This document shows positions 8,982 to 18,962 of a stretch of DNA of 64,000 nucleotides, one piece after another (the first letter of the stretch is position 1; each line of letters opens with the position of its first letter). Below the pieces are notes generated by a model. That model saw only the letters and a list, made by a program, of their open reading frames with translations. It did no database searches and was not told the DNA's origin. Source of the stretch: Winogradskyella vincentii (GTDB lineage Bacteria; Bacteroidota; Bacteroidia; Flavobacteriales; Flavobacteriaceae); assembly GCF_020166345.1 (NCBI RefSeq), contig NZ_JAIUJS010000011.1, positions 1 to 64,000 of the forward strand. Direction: 5' to 3'. A program made the translations under genes and the position numbers.

Positions 8982-10265
8982 ATGGAACGGTTAATTTTTA
9001 AGAATAAATTGAGTTTTATAGGTCTTGGTTTGATGTTATTTTTATTGTCACCAAGCTTTGCTCAAAATACATATTCCGAATATAAAGGAAAAGTAGTTGA
9101 TGCTAGAAATAACAGGGCTTTAGAATATGTAAGTCTAAATGTGTTGGAAACTAATATAAGTACAATAACAAATTCTGAAGGAGAATTTTTATTAAAGGTA
9201 CCAGAGGCTTATAAGGATTCTAAAATTGTTGTTGCCTTATTAGGGTACACAAAAAAGGTAATTAATCTTACCGATCTATCAGAAAACACATCTGTAATTA
9301 AATTGGAAGAGGCGTATACAGAACTTAAAGAAGTTAATGTTTCAGCTTTTAAAGATGCTGGTAAATTAGTTAGAAAGGTATTTGCCGAAAAAAGTAAGAC
9401 CATTCAAAATCAGTCAGTGTACATGACAGCTTTTTATAGGGAAACTATAAAACGTAGAAATAGAAATGTTTCTTTAACTGAGGCCGTAGTAAATATTTTA
9501 AAACAACCTTATACTTCTGCAAATAGAGATGCCGTAAAATTAGGTAAGGCTAGAAAAAGTACAGATTATAAACGATTAGATACGGTGTCCGTAAAATTAC
9601 AAGGAGGTCCGTTTTCAACATTGTATTTAGATATTATGAAATATCCTGAATATATTTTTACTGAGGAAAGTTTTGATACCTATAGATTTTCTTTTGACGC
9701 TCCTACCACTGTGAATAATAGAAATGTTTATGTGGTTGATTTTAAGCCTAGAAACAAGACCTTAGATTTAAGCTATTTCGGTAAGTTATATATTGATGTA
9801 GAAACTCTGGCATTGGTAAGTGCTAGTTATTCGTTGGATGTTAGTAACAAAGGCAAATCAAGAAACCTATTGGTTAAGAGAAAACCAAGAGATATTGTTG
9901 TTTATCCATTAGAAGCTAAATACAAGGTAGATTACAAACAAAATCGAGGTAAATGGTATTACAGTTACTCTAACCTGAGCTTAAAATTTAAGGTCAATAA
10001 AAAACGGGAAATCTTCAATAAAGTCTATACACTCTCTAGTGAAATGGCTGTAACGGATTGGGAATTAAATACTGATGATATTAAAATAAAAAACAAGGAC
10101 AAATTACGTCCTACTGTAATTATTACTGATGCCATTTCAGGATTTTCAGACCCTGATTTCTGGGGAGAGTACAATCTTATTGAGCCAGATAAATCAATAG
10201 AATCTGCAATTGAAAAGATTAGAAAGAACATTAAGAAAGAACAAGAGAAAAACAGTCTTCCTTAA
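8982..10265 (+). CDS. Exported protein with CarboxypepD_reg-like domain
   Basis: I place the start at the ATG at 8982, which gives a clean signal peptide ending SPSFAQ; a TTG 24 bases earlier is in frame but less likely. Mature residues ~10-100 form a carboxypeptidase regulatory-like beta-sandwich (YKGKVVDARN, then NSEGEF and LLGYTKK). The remaining ~320 residues are basic and beta-rich and resemble DUF5686-like flavobacterial envelope proteins, but I do not recognise a catalytic site. No TonB receptor barrel follows the regulatory domain. Probably periplasmic or outer-membrane associated; function unknown. Confidence 0.7.
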   Translation: MERLIFKNKLSFIGLGLMLFLLSPSFAQNTYSEYKGKVVDARNNRALEYVSLNVLETNISTITNSEGEFLLKVPEAYKDSKIVVALLGYTKKVINLTDLSENTSVIKLEEAYTELKEVNVSAFKDAGKLVRKVFAEKSKTIQNQSVYMTAFYRETIKRRNRNVSLTEAVVNILKQPYTSANRDAVKLGKARKSTDYKRLDTVSVKLQGGPFSTLYLDIMKYPEYIFTEESFDTYRFSFDAPTTVNNRNVYVVDFKPRNKTLDLSYFGKLYIDVETLALVSASYSLDVSNKGKSRNLLVKRKPRDIVVYPLEAKYKVDYKQNRGKWYYSYSNLSLKFKVNKKREIFNKVYTLSSEMAVTDWELNTDDIKIKNKDKLRPTVIITDAISGFSDPDFWGEYNLIEPDKSIESAIEKIRKNIKKEQEKNSLP

Positions 10266-10807
10266 TTGTATTTTCCCTTACCAGTTATCGCTTGTTTAAT
10301 ATGAGCCAAATGATGGTTGCTGTGCCATGCATAGACTCCTATGGTTTCTTCTATGGTATAAATTTTTCCGTATTCTGGATGGACAAATTCTCTTTTTAAT
10401 TCTTCATCATTTAAACCTTTAAGAAGTATACCCAATTTTTGATGCACGCCTTTGAGTATTGAAATGGAAGAATCTAAAGGTTCATCATAATCAGATAATT
10501 TGGCAAACCTATCCTCAAAATATGGTCGTATTGCAGGTCTATGTTCAGTTAGCGCGAGTTTAAACCGTGTGATACTATTAATGTGGCTATCTGCACAATG
10601 GTGAACCACTTGTTTAATAGTCCATCCTTCTGGTCTATATTTATAGTTGAGTTCAACCTCACTCAATTTTTCTGTTAAGTTTAAAATTGAAGAAGGTAAG
10701 TTTTCAATAGTTTCAATCCAGTTGGCAATATGTTTTGCATCTATTTTTTCGGGCTTTTGAAATTCACCAATCGGAAACCTAAGTTTATGAAATTCTTGTT
10801 CAGTCAT
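10262..10807 (-). CDS. DinB-superfamily YfiT/BstA-like metal protein
   Basis: A 181-residue four-helix-bundle protein. Likely metal ligands are visible: VVHHCADSH (His69-His70) and a C-terminal WHSNHHLAH (His162-His169). N-terminal RFPIGEF matches the YfiT (putative metal-dependent hydrolase / bacillithiol transferase) group rather than generic DinB. Such proteins transfer or hydrolyse thiol adducts in the cytosol; which thiol is used here cannot be told. Its stop overlaps the convergent upstream gene by four bases and it lies 9 bases after the next gene's end on its left, so co-transcription with the PagL-like gene is not implied by order. Confidence 0.8.
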   Translation of the reverse strand: MTEQEFHKLRFPIGEFQKPEKIDAKHIANWIETIENLPSSILNLTEKLSEVELNYKYRPEGWTIKQVVHHCADSHINSITRFKLALTEHRPAIRPYFEDRFAKLSDYDEPLDSSISILKGVHQKLGILLKGLNDEELKREFVHPEYGKIYTIEETIGVYAWHSNHHLAHIKQAITGKGKYN

Positions 10808-10815
10808 AATAGATT

Positions 10816-12066
10816 TTATTCTGATGATTTTTTGAAGTTATATCTATATGTATATCCAATACTCATTTCCGTAAAATCTGCTTGTCCTAAATTGGCATTA
10901 ATATGCGCTCCTATAAAGATATTATGTTTTGGTGATTTATTAGTTGACCATAAATAATATTTTAGTCCCATTCTTGACGAAATGGTCCTTTTTATTTCGT
11001 AATACCAATCTAATTCGCCAAGTACAACTATGGTTTCTCCATTTCCAGTTTGGTAAGAATAACCTTGGTTAAGTTGCCAGTCTATTTTATAAAAAGGTTT
11101 ATGAATATTCAAACCTAAATCAAATTCAAAACCAACATGTCCTAATAATAATTCTGATGTTGCGAAAAGTCCAAAATTAGTGGCATAACCAAATGGGTTA
11201 TCTTTAAAATGTGGTAATTGCTCTTCTAATAAAGTGCCATTATTATTTATGTAATCGTAATAATGCTCATAGAAACGGTAATAGAAACCGCCTCCAAATT
11301 TAAAGGTGTTATTAATTATTTTTCCTGCATTCATTGCTATTGAATAAACCTCTTTTTTAGTATTGAATTCTTCTGAAAGTACATTTTGTCCTATGCCTAG
11401 TCGCCAAGAAAAATAATTTTGTGACTTAGATTTAAAATTATGTTTTACATCATCATTGATTTGTATTTCTTTTGAATCAATTTTCGCTGAAATGCTAGCG
11501 ACTAAAGAATTAAGACCTTGGTTTGGCAATCTTGTATGACCATTAGAATGATGTAAATAGCCTAATCCAAAACGATAAGCAATATTATTTTTATTCACTA
11601 AATCGCGATATAGAAATGATCGAAATGACCAATTGATGTCAGTAGTTATTGCTCTATTAAATGGATTATTTACTTCGTCATATTGTGTATTAGTGTACGA
11701 AGCTCCAAAACCTACATGAACATTTAAATTTGGGATTCGTTTCTTTAAAAGTGAGAACTCTATAAATGGTAAAAGAGAAATTGCTTGACCAACTTTTTCA
11801 GAATTTCCAAAATCCGTATAACCAATGCTAATTCCTGTTTTTGGATAATTTAATCTGGCAGCCCATTCTTTATTTGGTTTAAAGTTATAATTCCCTAAAC
11901 TGAAGAATATATTTTTTTGAAGATTGGTTTTTGGAAAATCAGTATTTGCTTCAAGGGTCTTTCCTAACATTAATTCTAAAACATAGAATGAAGATTCCTT
12001 TTCTAAAGTGTCTTTAGATTGACCTGTTAGACTAAGTGCATAACACAGTACAGAACAGGTTGTCAA
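10816..12066 (-). CDS. PagL-like acyloxyacyl hydrolase (lipid A deacylase family)
   Basis: About 416 residues forming an outer-membrane barrel. HHSNGH followed by PNQGLN near residue 190 matches the PagL-type active-site strand (His-x-Ser-Asn), suggesting removal of an acyl chain from lipid A. The protein is longer than enterobacterial PagL, as in Bacteroidota relatives. The start is unclear: there is no ATG. TTG at 12066 is listed, but codons further upstream to the ATT at 12087 add KSFFKF and complete a normal signal peptide, so an unusual start codon or a lost ATG is possible. It follows the module 1 TonB receptor gene on the same strand after 58 bases and may be co-transcribed with it. 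Confidence 0.65.
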   Translation of the reverse strand: MTTCSVLCYALSLTGQSKDTLEKESSFYVLELMLGKTLEANTDFPKTNLQKNIFFSLGNYNFKPNKEWAARLNYPKTGISIGYTDFGNSEKVGQAISLLPFIEFSLLKKRIPNLNVHVGFGASYTNTQYDEVNNPFNRAITTDINWSFRSFLYRDLVNKNNIAYRFGLGYLHHSNGHTRLPNQGLNSLVASISAKIDSKEIQINDDVKHNFKSKSQNYFSWRLGIGQNVLSEEFNTKKEVYSIAMNAGKIINNTFKFGGGFYYRFYEHYYDYINNNGTLLEEQLPHFKDNPFGYATNFGLFATSELLLGHVGFEFDLGLNIHKPFYKIDWQLNQGYSYQTGNGETIVVLGELDWYYEIKRTISSRMGLKYYLWSTNKSPKHNIFIGAHINANLGQADFTEMSIGYTYRYNFKKSSE

Positions 12067-12124
12067 AAATTTGAAAAATGATTTAATAAGAAACGAGTTA
12101 GTTGGTTGAGTTTAAAATTAATAA

Positions 12125-14440
12125 CTAAAATCTTATTCTTAAACTTAAATTAGGTGTAAATTTTAAAGACCTATTGTCTATTTGAACAATGGTATTGTCA
12201 GAATCAAAAGTATAAAAGCGATTAATGATATTGGTTTGATCAAATAAATTCCAGATTGAGGCACCAACTTCTGCTTTGATATTATTCTTAAAATTAAAAT
12301 TATAAATGGCAGAAACGTCAGTTCTAAAATAATTGCTAATTCTAGAGCTATTCGGTGTTTTGTATTCTATTGTGCTATTAGTATCATCTTGGGTTTCACT
12401 TGGCTCAGTATAAGGTCTACCAGAATGCCAATTGATACCTAATCCTATTTTTAAATTATCAATATTATAAGTAAACGAAGCATTTGCAGTATGTGTTAAA
12501 TCTAATGTATTTGGAAATGGACTTCCATCATTTAAATTTCTAAATGTATAATCGTTTTTACTATAAGAATAACTTAACCAAGTGCTAAAATCTTCAAACC
12601 TTTTATTAATTAGAAAGTCAACACCTTTAATTGTGTACGAACCAATATCATTTACAAATTGAAATTGATTTTGAAACCCTTGACTTTTTGCTGTTATATT
12701 GTCTACAAACTTGTAATAGCCTTCAGCTGAAATTAATAAATCATTTTTATCATAGCTCAATCCAATTGATGCCTGTTGACTTTTAATGATAGGAACATCA
12801 GTTCCATTTGCGAGTTGCCAACGTCTTTTTTCAATACCAAAAAAATCTTGTTGTAGGTCTATAATTTGGGTAATAGATTGACTTTTTAATTCGGCCAGAA
12901 ATTCTAGTCTAAAATTATCAAGGAACTTTTGGTTAAATGTAATTCGTGGTTCCATTAATACTTCAGAAACCTTATCAAAATAACTCATTCTTGCACCAAA
13001 ACGGATTGAACTATTTTTAGATAAAGAATTCCATTCAACCTCACCAAATAAAGCATGTGTTCGTACAACCTCCTTTATTAAATTTGAGAATATAGGATTT
13101 GAAACATCTTCAAAATTAGTAACGCCAACCTCATTAAATTGATAGCCGCTATTTATGGCGAGGTTGTCACTGACAGTTTTAGAAAAGTCAATTCTAATAC
13201 CTAAATCTTCAACTTTATTTTCTTGTACCAATATTTGGTTATTGGTAATATCATTATTAGAAGCCTCAAGATCATAATTTGAAAAATATGCTGTTACAGA
13301 TGTTTCTAAGCTATTATCCCACAGTTTTGAGTATTTAATGCTGGCTCCAAAACTGTTTTGAAACAAGTCACTTTCGCTTTCTTGAAAACTATTCTGACTT
13401 GTGGTGTAGACTTGATTATAATCTAATCCGTTATAAATGTTTAAAAAGTTGACTCTTAATTTGGAGGTGTCGTTTATGTCGTAAAGGAATTTTAAGTTAA
13501 AATCATGAAATACAAAGCGTTCGTCCAAAGAAAGCTGAGTGCTGGTATTATTAGATGCATTTAGCTCAGAATCTCTAAAAATCCTATCAAAATAAGAGTC
13601 ATAAGTTAGTGTCGCAAATACATCAGTAAATGATCGTCTAGCTGAAAGTTGAAGCTCGGTTTTTTGAGATAATGGAATTTTGGCGAACCCATCAGCGCTA
13701 ATTAGGTTAGAGCCAATGCCAGCTTCAAATTTATTATCTAATTTATCAGAATTATTGATAGATATTATACTAGATACACCATTACCGAATCTAGCACTAG
13801 TGCCATTTTTTGAAATGTTCACCTCATTTGTTAAGTAAGGGTTAAATGCCGATATCAGCCCAAAAAAATGACCGCTTTGATACATTCTAATACCTTCGTA
13901 TAAAATTAAATTTTGATCATTTGTGCCACCTCTTACATTTATGTTAGAAATTCTCTCATCAACACTTACAACGCCTGGTAATTTTTGTACTATTTGTAAT
14001 ACATCAGGTTCAATTAAACCTGGTAATATTTTAAAGGCTTTGGTGTCTACTTTAATAGCGCCATTGTTGGTTTTTGCGATTCCCTTTGTGAGGAAGTTTT
14101 TAATGACCACTTCTTCTAGGCGCTGAACAATAAAATTATTAGTGTTTGGATTTTTTGATATGGCAATGAATCTATTACTGAGTATTTTAAACTCTAAATC
14201 AGTAGATAGCCTCAATTCTCGTAAGACTTGTCTTAATGTGTAATTTGGATTGAGTTGAGGTAATGTAATTCCTTCTATACTCTTAGGTTCATAAGAGAAC
14301 TTAACCTCAAATTTTTCTTCAATTCCTTGCAGAATTGTTGCCAAGGGTAGCTGTTCACTCTTTTCGCTTTGACAATAACTTAAGTTAGAGAAGGTGATTA
14401 AAAAAAGATAAAAAACTACACAACGAAATAGTTTACTCAC
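12125..14440 (-). CDS. TonB-dependent receptor with STN signalling domain (module 1)
   Basis: 771 residues: signal peptide ending SYCQ, an STN signalling domain (about 25-90) with FEVKFSYEP, a plug (about 125-240) with NINVRGGTNDQN and GHFFGLISAFNPYL, then a 22-strand type barrel ending in LSLRIRF with a terminal Phe. Such receptors bring a large ligand across the outer membrane and signal its presence through STN to a FecR anti-sigma factor. The fecR gene is directly upstream and overlaps by eight bases. Unlike its paralogue at 63128 it has no CarboxypepD_reg domain between STN and plug. No SusD partner is present. Confidence 0.92.
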   Translation of the reverse strand: MSKLFRCVVFYLFLITFSNLSYCQSEKSEQLPLATILQGIEEKFEVKFSYEPKSIEGITLPQLNPNYTLRQVLRELRLSTDLEFKILSNRFIAISKNPNTNNFIVQRLEEVVIKNFLTKGIAKTNNGAIKVDTKAFKILPGLIEPDVLQIVQKLPGVVSVDERISNINVRGGTNDQNLILYEGIRMYQSGHFFGLISAFNPYLTNEVNISKNGTSARFGNGVSSIISINNSDKLDNKFEAGIGSNLISADGFAKIPLSQKTELQLSARRSFTDVFATLTYDSYFDRIFRDSELNASNNTSTQLSLDERFVFHDFNLKFLYDINDTSKLRVNFLNIYNGLDYNQVYTTSQNSFQESESDLFQNSFGASIKYSKLWDNSLETSVTAYFSNYDLEASNNDITNNQILVQENKVEDLGIRIDFSKTVSDNLAINSGYQFNEVGVTNFEDVSNPIFSNLIKEVVRTHALFGEVEWNSLSKNSSIRFGARMSYFDKVSEVLMEPRITFNQKFLDNFRLEFLAELKSQSITQIIDLQQDFFGIEKRRWQLANGTDVPIIKSQQASIGLSYDKNDLLISAEGYYKFVDNITAKSQGFQNQFQFVNDIGSYTIKGVDFLINKRFEDFSTWLSYSYSKNDYTFRNLNDGSPFPNTLDLTHTANASFTYNIDNLKIGLGINWHSGRPYTEPSETQDDTNSTIEYKTPNSSRISNYFRTDVSAIYNFNFKNNIKAEVGASIWNLFDQTNIINRFYTFDSDNTIVQIDNRSLKFTPNLSLRIRF

Positions 14441-15326
14441 GTCTTAGTACAATAGATGAACCTGATTTATTGTAACCTAAATTTAGTGGTATTGTAATGG
14501 ATTTCAATGCTAAATCTAAATTTTTGTGGGTAAAACTTCCTGTAAATAGACGAGACGTATCAACTTCATCACTATCTATAGTCAGATTATAGTGGTTTTC
14601 TAATTCAGATATAACGTGTTTTAATGGAATTTCTGTAAAACTGCTCTCGCCTTCTAGCCAAGTAGGTGCAGAGGCAAATATATTTTCTTTTGCAATTAGA
14701 TGCTTTCCATCGATTAGTTTAACTGTGTTGCCTGGTTTTAATTTTGTTTCACTACCATTATACTTAACAGAAACTAATCCTTCAAAACATGTAACTTCAA
14801 AATAGTCGTTTCTTTGCTTTACATTAAATTGTGTGCCTAGTACAGAAACAATACCATCGTTTGTTATTACATCAAATTTTTTACCTTTTGCAACTTTAAA
14901 AAAGGCTTCTCCATTAAGGTGAACTTCTCTGTTTTCTTCCCATTTTCTGTTATTATAAGTAATTGAGGAATTCGCATTTAATTCAACTTCAGAAGCATCA
15001 GGCAATTCAACTGTAGTAAGCTGTGCAATATCAGTATTGATATTTGTATCTAAAGAACCAGAATAATAATATATACTAAATCCTAGTGCCAAAACCGCTG
15101 CAATTCTTAATAAAGGTCTATACCAATTATTATGCGATTTAGTATTAAGTTTAGGATTTAATGCCTCAAAACTCTTATCTGCATTAAATTCAGGAGCTTT
15201 AAAACTTGCCATGGCGTTACCTAAGCGGATTATTTCTTTGTAATCCGGTAACTGCTCAAAGGCTTTTTGCTCTTGAGAATTGAGGTTATTATCTAACCAT
15301 TTTTTTATGAGTTCGTCTTTATTCAT
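14433..15326 (-). CDS. FecR-family anti-sigma factor (module 1)
   Basis: 297 residues: cytosolic N-terminal sigma-binding part (1-70), one membrane helix (71-88), periplasmic FecR domain (about 95-190, with LGTQFNV) and a DUF4974-like C-terminal domain (about 225-297, ending with FTGSFTHK then IPLNLGYN). It should hold the adjacent ECF sigma factor until the TonB receptor signals. It sits between both partners: 69 bases after the sigma gene and overlapping the receptor gene. A candidate ECF promoter lies just before it. Closely related in sequence to the FecR at 62227. Confidence 0.92.
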   Translation of the reverse strand: MNKDELIKKWLDNNLNSQEQKAFEQLPDYKEIIRLGNAMASFKAPEFNADKSFEALNPKLNTKSHNNWYRPLLRIAAVLALGFSIYYYSGSLDTNINTDIAQLTTVELPDASEVELNANSSITYNNRKWEENREVHLNGEAFFKVAKGKKFDVITNDGIVSVLGTQFNVKQRNDYFEVTCFEGLVSVKYNGSETKLKPGNTVKLIDGKHLIAKENIFASAPTWLEGESSFTEIPLKHVISELENHYNLTIDSDEVDTSRLFTGSFTHKNLDLALKSITIPLNLGYNKSGSSIVLRRE

Positions 15327-15345
15327 AATTCACATTCAAACATAA

Positions 15346-15373
15346 AACAGTTTACTTTTATTTTTTCCTACCC
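15346..15373 (-). promoter_or_regulatory. Candidate ECF promoter before fecR (module 1)
   Basis: On the - strand GGGTAGGA (15373-15366) is followed after exactly 15 bases by CTGTT (15350-15346), 20 bases from the fecR start. The same two blocks with the same spacing occur before the divergent lipoprotein gene at 15958-15985. Confidence 0.6.
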
Positions 15374-15395
15374 TATCTATGCATTATTTTTAAAA

Positions 15396-15911
15396 TTATA
15401 GTTCTTTTATGTCTTCCCTTAGTTTTTTTAGTGCACTATAAATTCTCTTTTCAACGGCTTTTGTTGATATATCTAATAAGGATGCAATTTCTTTAAATCG
15501 TTTGCCTTCAACTCTGTTCATTAAAAATGCCACACGTTGGGCTTCGGTTAAATTTGAGAGCGCCTTTTGGAGTTTTTGGTGGTATTCTTTTTCCTGCATT
15601 ACAAATTCAGGAGATTCGTTTGTAGCACTTTTCTGAGGTTGTTTGTTATATTTTAGTACTACCTTTTCATGTGCAACAGCATTTAACATCAAATTATTTG
15701 CAGTAGTAAACAAGAAACTCTTGGCTTTATCTGGTGAAATTTTAGAACAGTTCTGCCAAACCTTAATAAAAGCTTCCTGAACCTTGTCTTCAGGATTTAA
15801 CCGTTCTCCAAATTTATAATAGAGGAAGTTATGCAGATCTTTGGCATATTTTTTATAAAAATGCTCAAAGAAGGCATTCTCGCAAATATTATCTTTGATC
15901 GGTTGGCGCAT
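15396..15911 (-). CDS. ECF (FecI-like) RNA polymerase sigma factor (module 1)
   Basis: A 171-residue two-domain sigma factor. Region 2 (about 20-85) has DLHNFLYYKFG and DKVQEAFIKVWQN; region 4 (about 115-168) has LTEAQRVAFLMNRVEGK and the helix-turn-helix ISTKAVEKRIYSAL. It would direct RNA polymerase to its own module promoters when released by FecR. It is divergent from the large lipoprotein gene, 104 bases apart. Paralogous to the sigma factor at 61650. Confidence 0.92.
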   Translation of the reverse strand: MRQPIKDNICENAFFEHFYKKYAKDLHNFLYYKFGERLNPEDKVQEAFIKVWQNCSKISPDKAKSFLFTTANNLMLNAVAHEKVVLKYNKQPQKSATNESPEFVMQEKEYHQKLQKALSNLTEAQRVAFLMNRVEGKRFKEIASLLDISTKAVEKRIYSALKKLREDIKEL

Positions 15912-15957
15912 ATTTTATTTAGTGTTGCACAAATTATAAATATTTTTTTTAAATAAG

Positions 15958-15985
15958 GGGTAGGAGTTTTTTAGACTAGCCTGTT
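15958..15985 (+). promoter_or_regulatory. Candidate ECF promoter before the 964-residue lipoprotein
   Basis: GGGTAGGA (15958-15965), 15 bases, CTGTT (15981-15985), then 30 bases to the ATG. Blocks and spacing are identical to the site before fecR of this module, which suggests one sigma factor serves both. Confidence 0.6.
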
Positions 15986-16015
15986 ATATAAGTAAATCAA
16001 CAAAATAAATATGTT

Positions 16016-18910
16016 ATGAAGACCAAATTCAATCAATTTATCCTACTAGCCTTTTTTGCCCTATTAAGCTTTACAGCTTGTCAAAATGAAGAAACACAGG
16101 TTATCAATCCGTCTGAACAAGAAACAATAGTTCCTAGTTCTGCATTAGCCGGTTTAATGAGTAACACAACTGCTAATTATGGCGCTTATGACGATGTTTT
16201 AGATGGTTCTCCATGTTTCTCTATTGACCTACCAGTAACAATAGTTATTAGTGATATTACAATAACTATTGAATCAGAAGAAGATTTAGAAGAACTAGAA
16301 GATTTGTTTGAACAATTCGAAGGAAACGAAGATATTCTAGATTTTATCTTTCCTATTACAATCATTTTTAATGACTACACAGAGATAGTAATTGAAAATG
16401 AAGAGCAGTTAGAAAATTTTATTACTGATTGTGATGATGATGAAGATGATGTTATAGAATGTATTGATTTCGTTTATCCAATTTCATTTTCTGTATTCAA
16501 TGCTGATTTTGATATTATTGATACGGTAACTATTGAAAATGATGAGGCGCTTTATCACTTTCTAGAAGAACTAGAAGAAGACGATAACGCCTTGATAGTT
16601 AGTTTAAACTATCCGGTTACATTAGAATATGCAAATGGTGAAACCATTGAAGTAAACTCTAATGAAGAATTAGCAGAAGCTATTGAATTGGCATCTAATG
16701 ATTGTGACGATGATGATGAAGAATATGAGTGTAATGAAGATAATATCGCTGAGTTATTAGTTGAATGCCCTTGGGATATTGACGATGAGTTTAATGACTT
16801 TGATGACTATCAAATTACATTTAATGCAGATGGTACTTTAGAAATCTCTGAAGGTGACGCAACATCGGCAATAGGAGGTAACTGGGAGTTAACAGCTACT
16901 GACGATGGACTTAAGTTAATACTTTCTGATCTAACAGCTTATGATCAAGACTTAGGAGGTATTTGGATAATTACAGAATGTGATGATGATGAGTTAATCA
17001 TAGAAAGAGGAGATTTCACAATTGAGTTAGATCAAGATTGTGATGATGATGAAGTAGATTGTTCTGTAGGAGAAATTTATGAAAGTATAGTAGAATGTGC
17101 GTGGTTGTTTGAGACTAATTTAATTGATACAACTGTAGCTGTATATGTTTACTTTACTCCAGATGGTCAGATATTAAATGCAAATGCAGATGGAACTGAA
17201 TCAGTAATTGGTACATGGGAGTTAACACTTACAGGATCTTATATTTATTTTGATCTAGAATTTGAAAGTGAATTTGAAGTACTTAACGGTTTATGGAAAG
17301 TTGCTGAATGTGAAGATGATGAACTGTACTTAATTAATGAGAATAACTATATCTATCTACACCAGGAGTGTGATGATAATGAAGTGGATTGTGATGATGA
17401 AGATGTTGAGGTTAATCTTAAAGAGTGTGTTTGGAATGTTGTAAACTACAACGGAAGTGATGATCTAATTGATTTTAATTTTGATTTCACTGTAAATTAT
17501 GATGTTTTTGTATCACTTAATGGTAATGTAGTCCAAGAAGGTAACTGGTCAGTTTCTTCTAATCCAGGAGGTTTAAACCTTAACATTGAATTACAATTTG
17601 AGAATATAACAGGTACATGGCAAATTATTGAGTGTGATGACGATAGATTAAAACTTGTTAGAGAAAATGATTATATCATTTTAGAACGCGATTGTGAAAC
17701 TGATGCAAATCCATTTGAATGTTATGAAACTGATGGAGTAGAGCTAGAAGAATGTGATGAAGATGGAGATGGTTTCGGAGTATTTAATATTTACGAAGCT
17801 GTACCAGACTGTAGTAGTGAAAACACCTTGTCAATATCATTCCATACTTCTGCAGAAGGTGCTGCTACAAATACAGATATTTTAGAAGGAGCAACGGCTT
17901 ATACAAACACTAGCAATCCTCAAACAGTATATGTAAGAGTTGCATTAGGTGATAATCCAGAGGTCTTTTATAAATACCCAGTAGAGTTAATTGTAGAAGA
18001 TTGTTACGAAGGTGTATTTGATTGCTTCAGTGATTTTGAACTAGAAGCTTGTGCAAATCCAAATGGTGTTGCTGAATTTAACTTAAGTGCAAATACAATA
18101 GGCTTAATTGACTGTCAGTATAGTTTTACAGCTACATTCCATGAAACAGAGGCAGATGCTGAGGCTGGTATAGAGGCAATCCAAAATACAGAGTCTTATT
18201 ATGCTGATACTGGAGAGGTTTACTTAAGAATAGTCTCAGAGAGCGGAAATTATGAAGTATATACAATCTACTTATTTGTTGCAGAATGTAATCCTTTTGA
18301 GTGCTTCGAGAGTTTTGATGCTGTAGTTGAAGTATGTGATGATGGTACTGATGGACCAAACCTATATGATTTAACAACTGCTTTTGCAAATTGTACGCCA
18401 TCAGTAGATGTAGTAACATATCATGAAACACAGTCAGATGCGGCAAACGGAGTCAATGTAATTGCAAACCCAAGTGCTTATGCTTATGCTGGTGTTGAAA
18501 CAACGGTATATATAAGAGTTGAAAGTGAAAACCAGATAGGAATATTCCAAATCCATTTAGTTGAATTAGATTGTAATCCAGGTGTATGTACTGAAGAAGA
18601 TGTAGACGGTATATTGGCTGAGTGTTCTTGGATACCGGTTAGCTACAATGGAGATGATAATTTAATCGATTGGACATTAAACTTTGAAGCTAATAGCCAA
18701 GTGGTTGTTATGTCTAATGGAGAAACAACAGTAACCGCGACCTATACTACGTCAGGATCTGCTGACGGTGTTATAATAGAATTTGCAAATGTTGCAGGTC
18801 CAGATATTCAAGCCTTATCAGGTAGCTGGTTGGTTGTAGAATGTTCTGATGAAATGTTGCATTTACAAAACGGAGATATAAACTTAGTGCTAGAAAGAAC
18901 ATGTGATTAA
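16016..18910 (+). CDS. Large acidic multi-repeat lipoprotein (module 1)
   Basis: 964 residues, very acidic. Lipobox FTAC with Cys22. Visible parts in order: N-terminal beta units (about 55-225) with LPVTIVI, FPITIIF and YPVTLEY segments separated by D/E-rich links; three lipocalin-like units (about 240, 345 and 460 onward) each with a CPW/CAW/CVW start and GxWxxxECDDD end; three units of another repeat (about 567, 668, 760 onward) with FECF and YVRV segments; and a fourth lipocalin-like unit to the end. No type IX sorting domain. Probably surface or outer-membrane exposed and possibly binding metal through the DDDD links; no enzyme motif seen. Its N-terminus is paralogous to the lipoprotein of module 2. 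Confidence 0.75.
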   Translation: MKTKFNQFILLAFFALLSFTACQNEETQVINPSEQETIVPSSALAGLMSNTTANYGAYDDVLDGSPCFSIDLPVTIVISDITITIESEEDLEELEDLFEQFEGNEDILDFIFPITIIFNDYTEIVIENEEQLENFITDCDDDEDDVIECIDFVYPISFSVFNADFDIIDTVTIENDEALYHFLEELEEDDNALIVSLNYPVTLEYANGETIEVNSNEELAEAIELASNDCDDDDEEYECNEDNIAELLVECPWDIDDEFNDFDDYQITFNADGTLEISEGDATSAIGGNWELTATDDGLKLILSDLTAYDQDLGGIWIITECDDDELIIERGDFTIELDQDCDDDEVDCSVGEIYESIVECAWLFETNLIDTTVAVYVYFTPDGQILNANADGTESVIGTWELTLTGSYIYFDLEFESEFEVLNGLWKVAECEDDELYLINENNYIYLHQECDDNEVDCDDEDVEVNLKECVWNVVNYNGSDDLIDFNFDFTVNYDVFVSLNGNVVQEGNWSVSSNPGGLNLNIELQFENITGTWQIIECDDDRLKLVRENDYIILERDCETDANPFECYETDGVELEECDEDGDGFGVFNIYEAVPDCSSENTLSISFHTSAEGAATNTDILEGATAYTNTSNPQTVYVRVALGDNPEVFYKYPVELIVEDCYEGVFDCFSDFELEACANPNGVAEFNLSANTIGLIDCQYSFTATFHETEADAEAGIEAIQNTESYYADTGEVYLRIVSESGNYEVYTIYLFVAECNPFECFESFDAVVEVCDDGTDGPNLYDLTTAFANCTPSVDVVTYHETQSDAANGVNVIANPSAYAYAGVETTVYIRVESENQIGIFQIHLVELDCNPGVCTEEDVDGILAECSWIPVSYNGDDNLIDWTLNFEANSQVVVMSNGETTVTATYTTSGSADGVIIEFANVAGPDIQALSGSWLVVECSDEMLHLQNGDINLVLERTCD

Positions 18911-18962
18911 GAAGAAGAACCGCTAAAGTAAGTTAGTATTTTTAGTAAGTTTAAGTTGATGA

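Noticed and set aside
16430..17400. GATGATGAT runs as microsatellite or phase-variable tract
   Set aside because: They are short, interrupted, in frame and code for Asp links between units; no sign of frame-switching.
18132..18446. Antisense frame of 104 residues inside the large lipoprotein gene
   Set aside because: His/Leu/Gln-rich composition typical of a reverse reading of Asp/Glu-rich repeats; no start context or homology.
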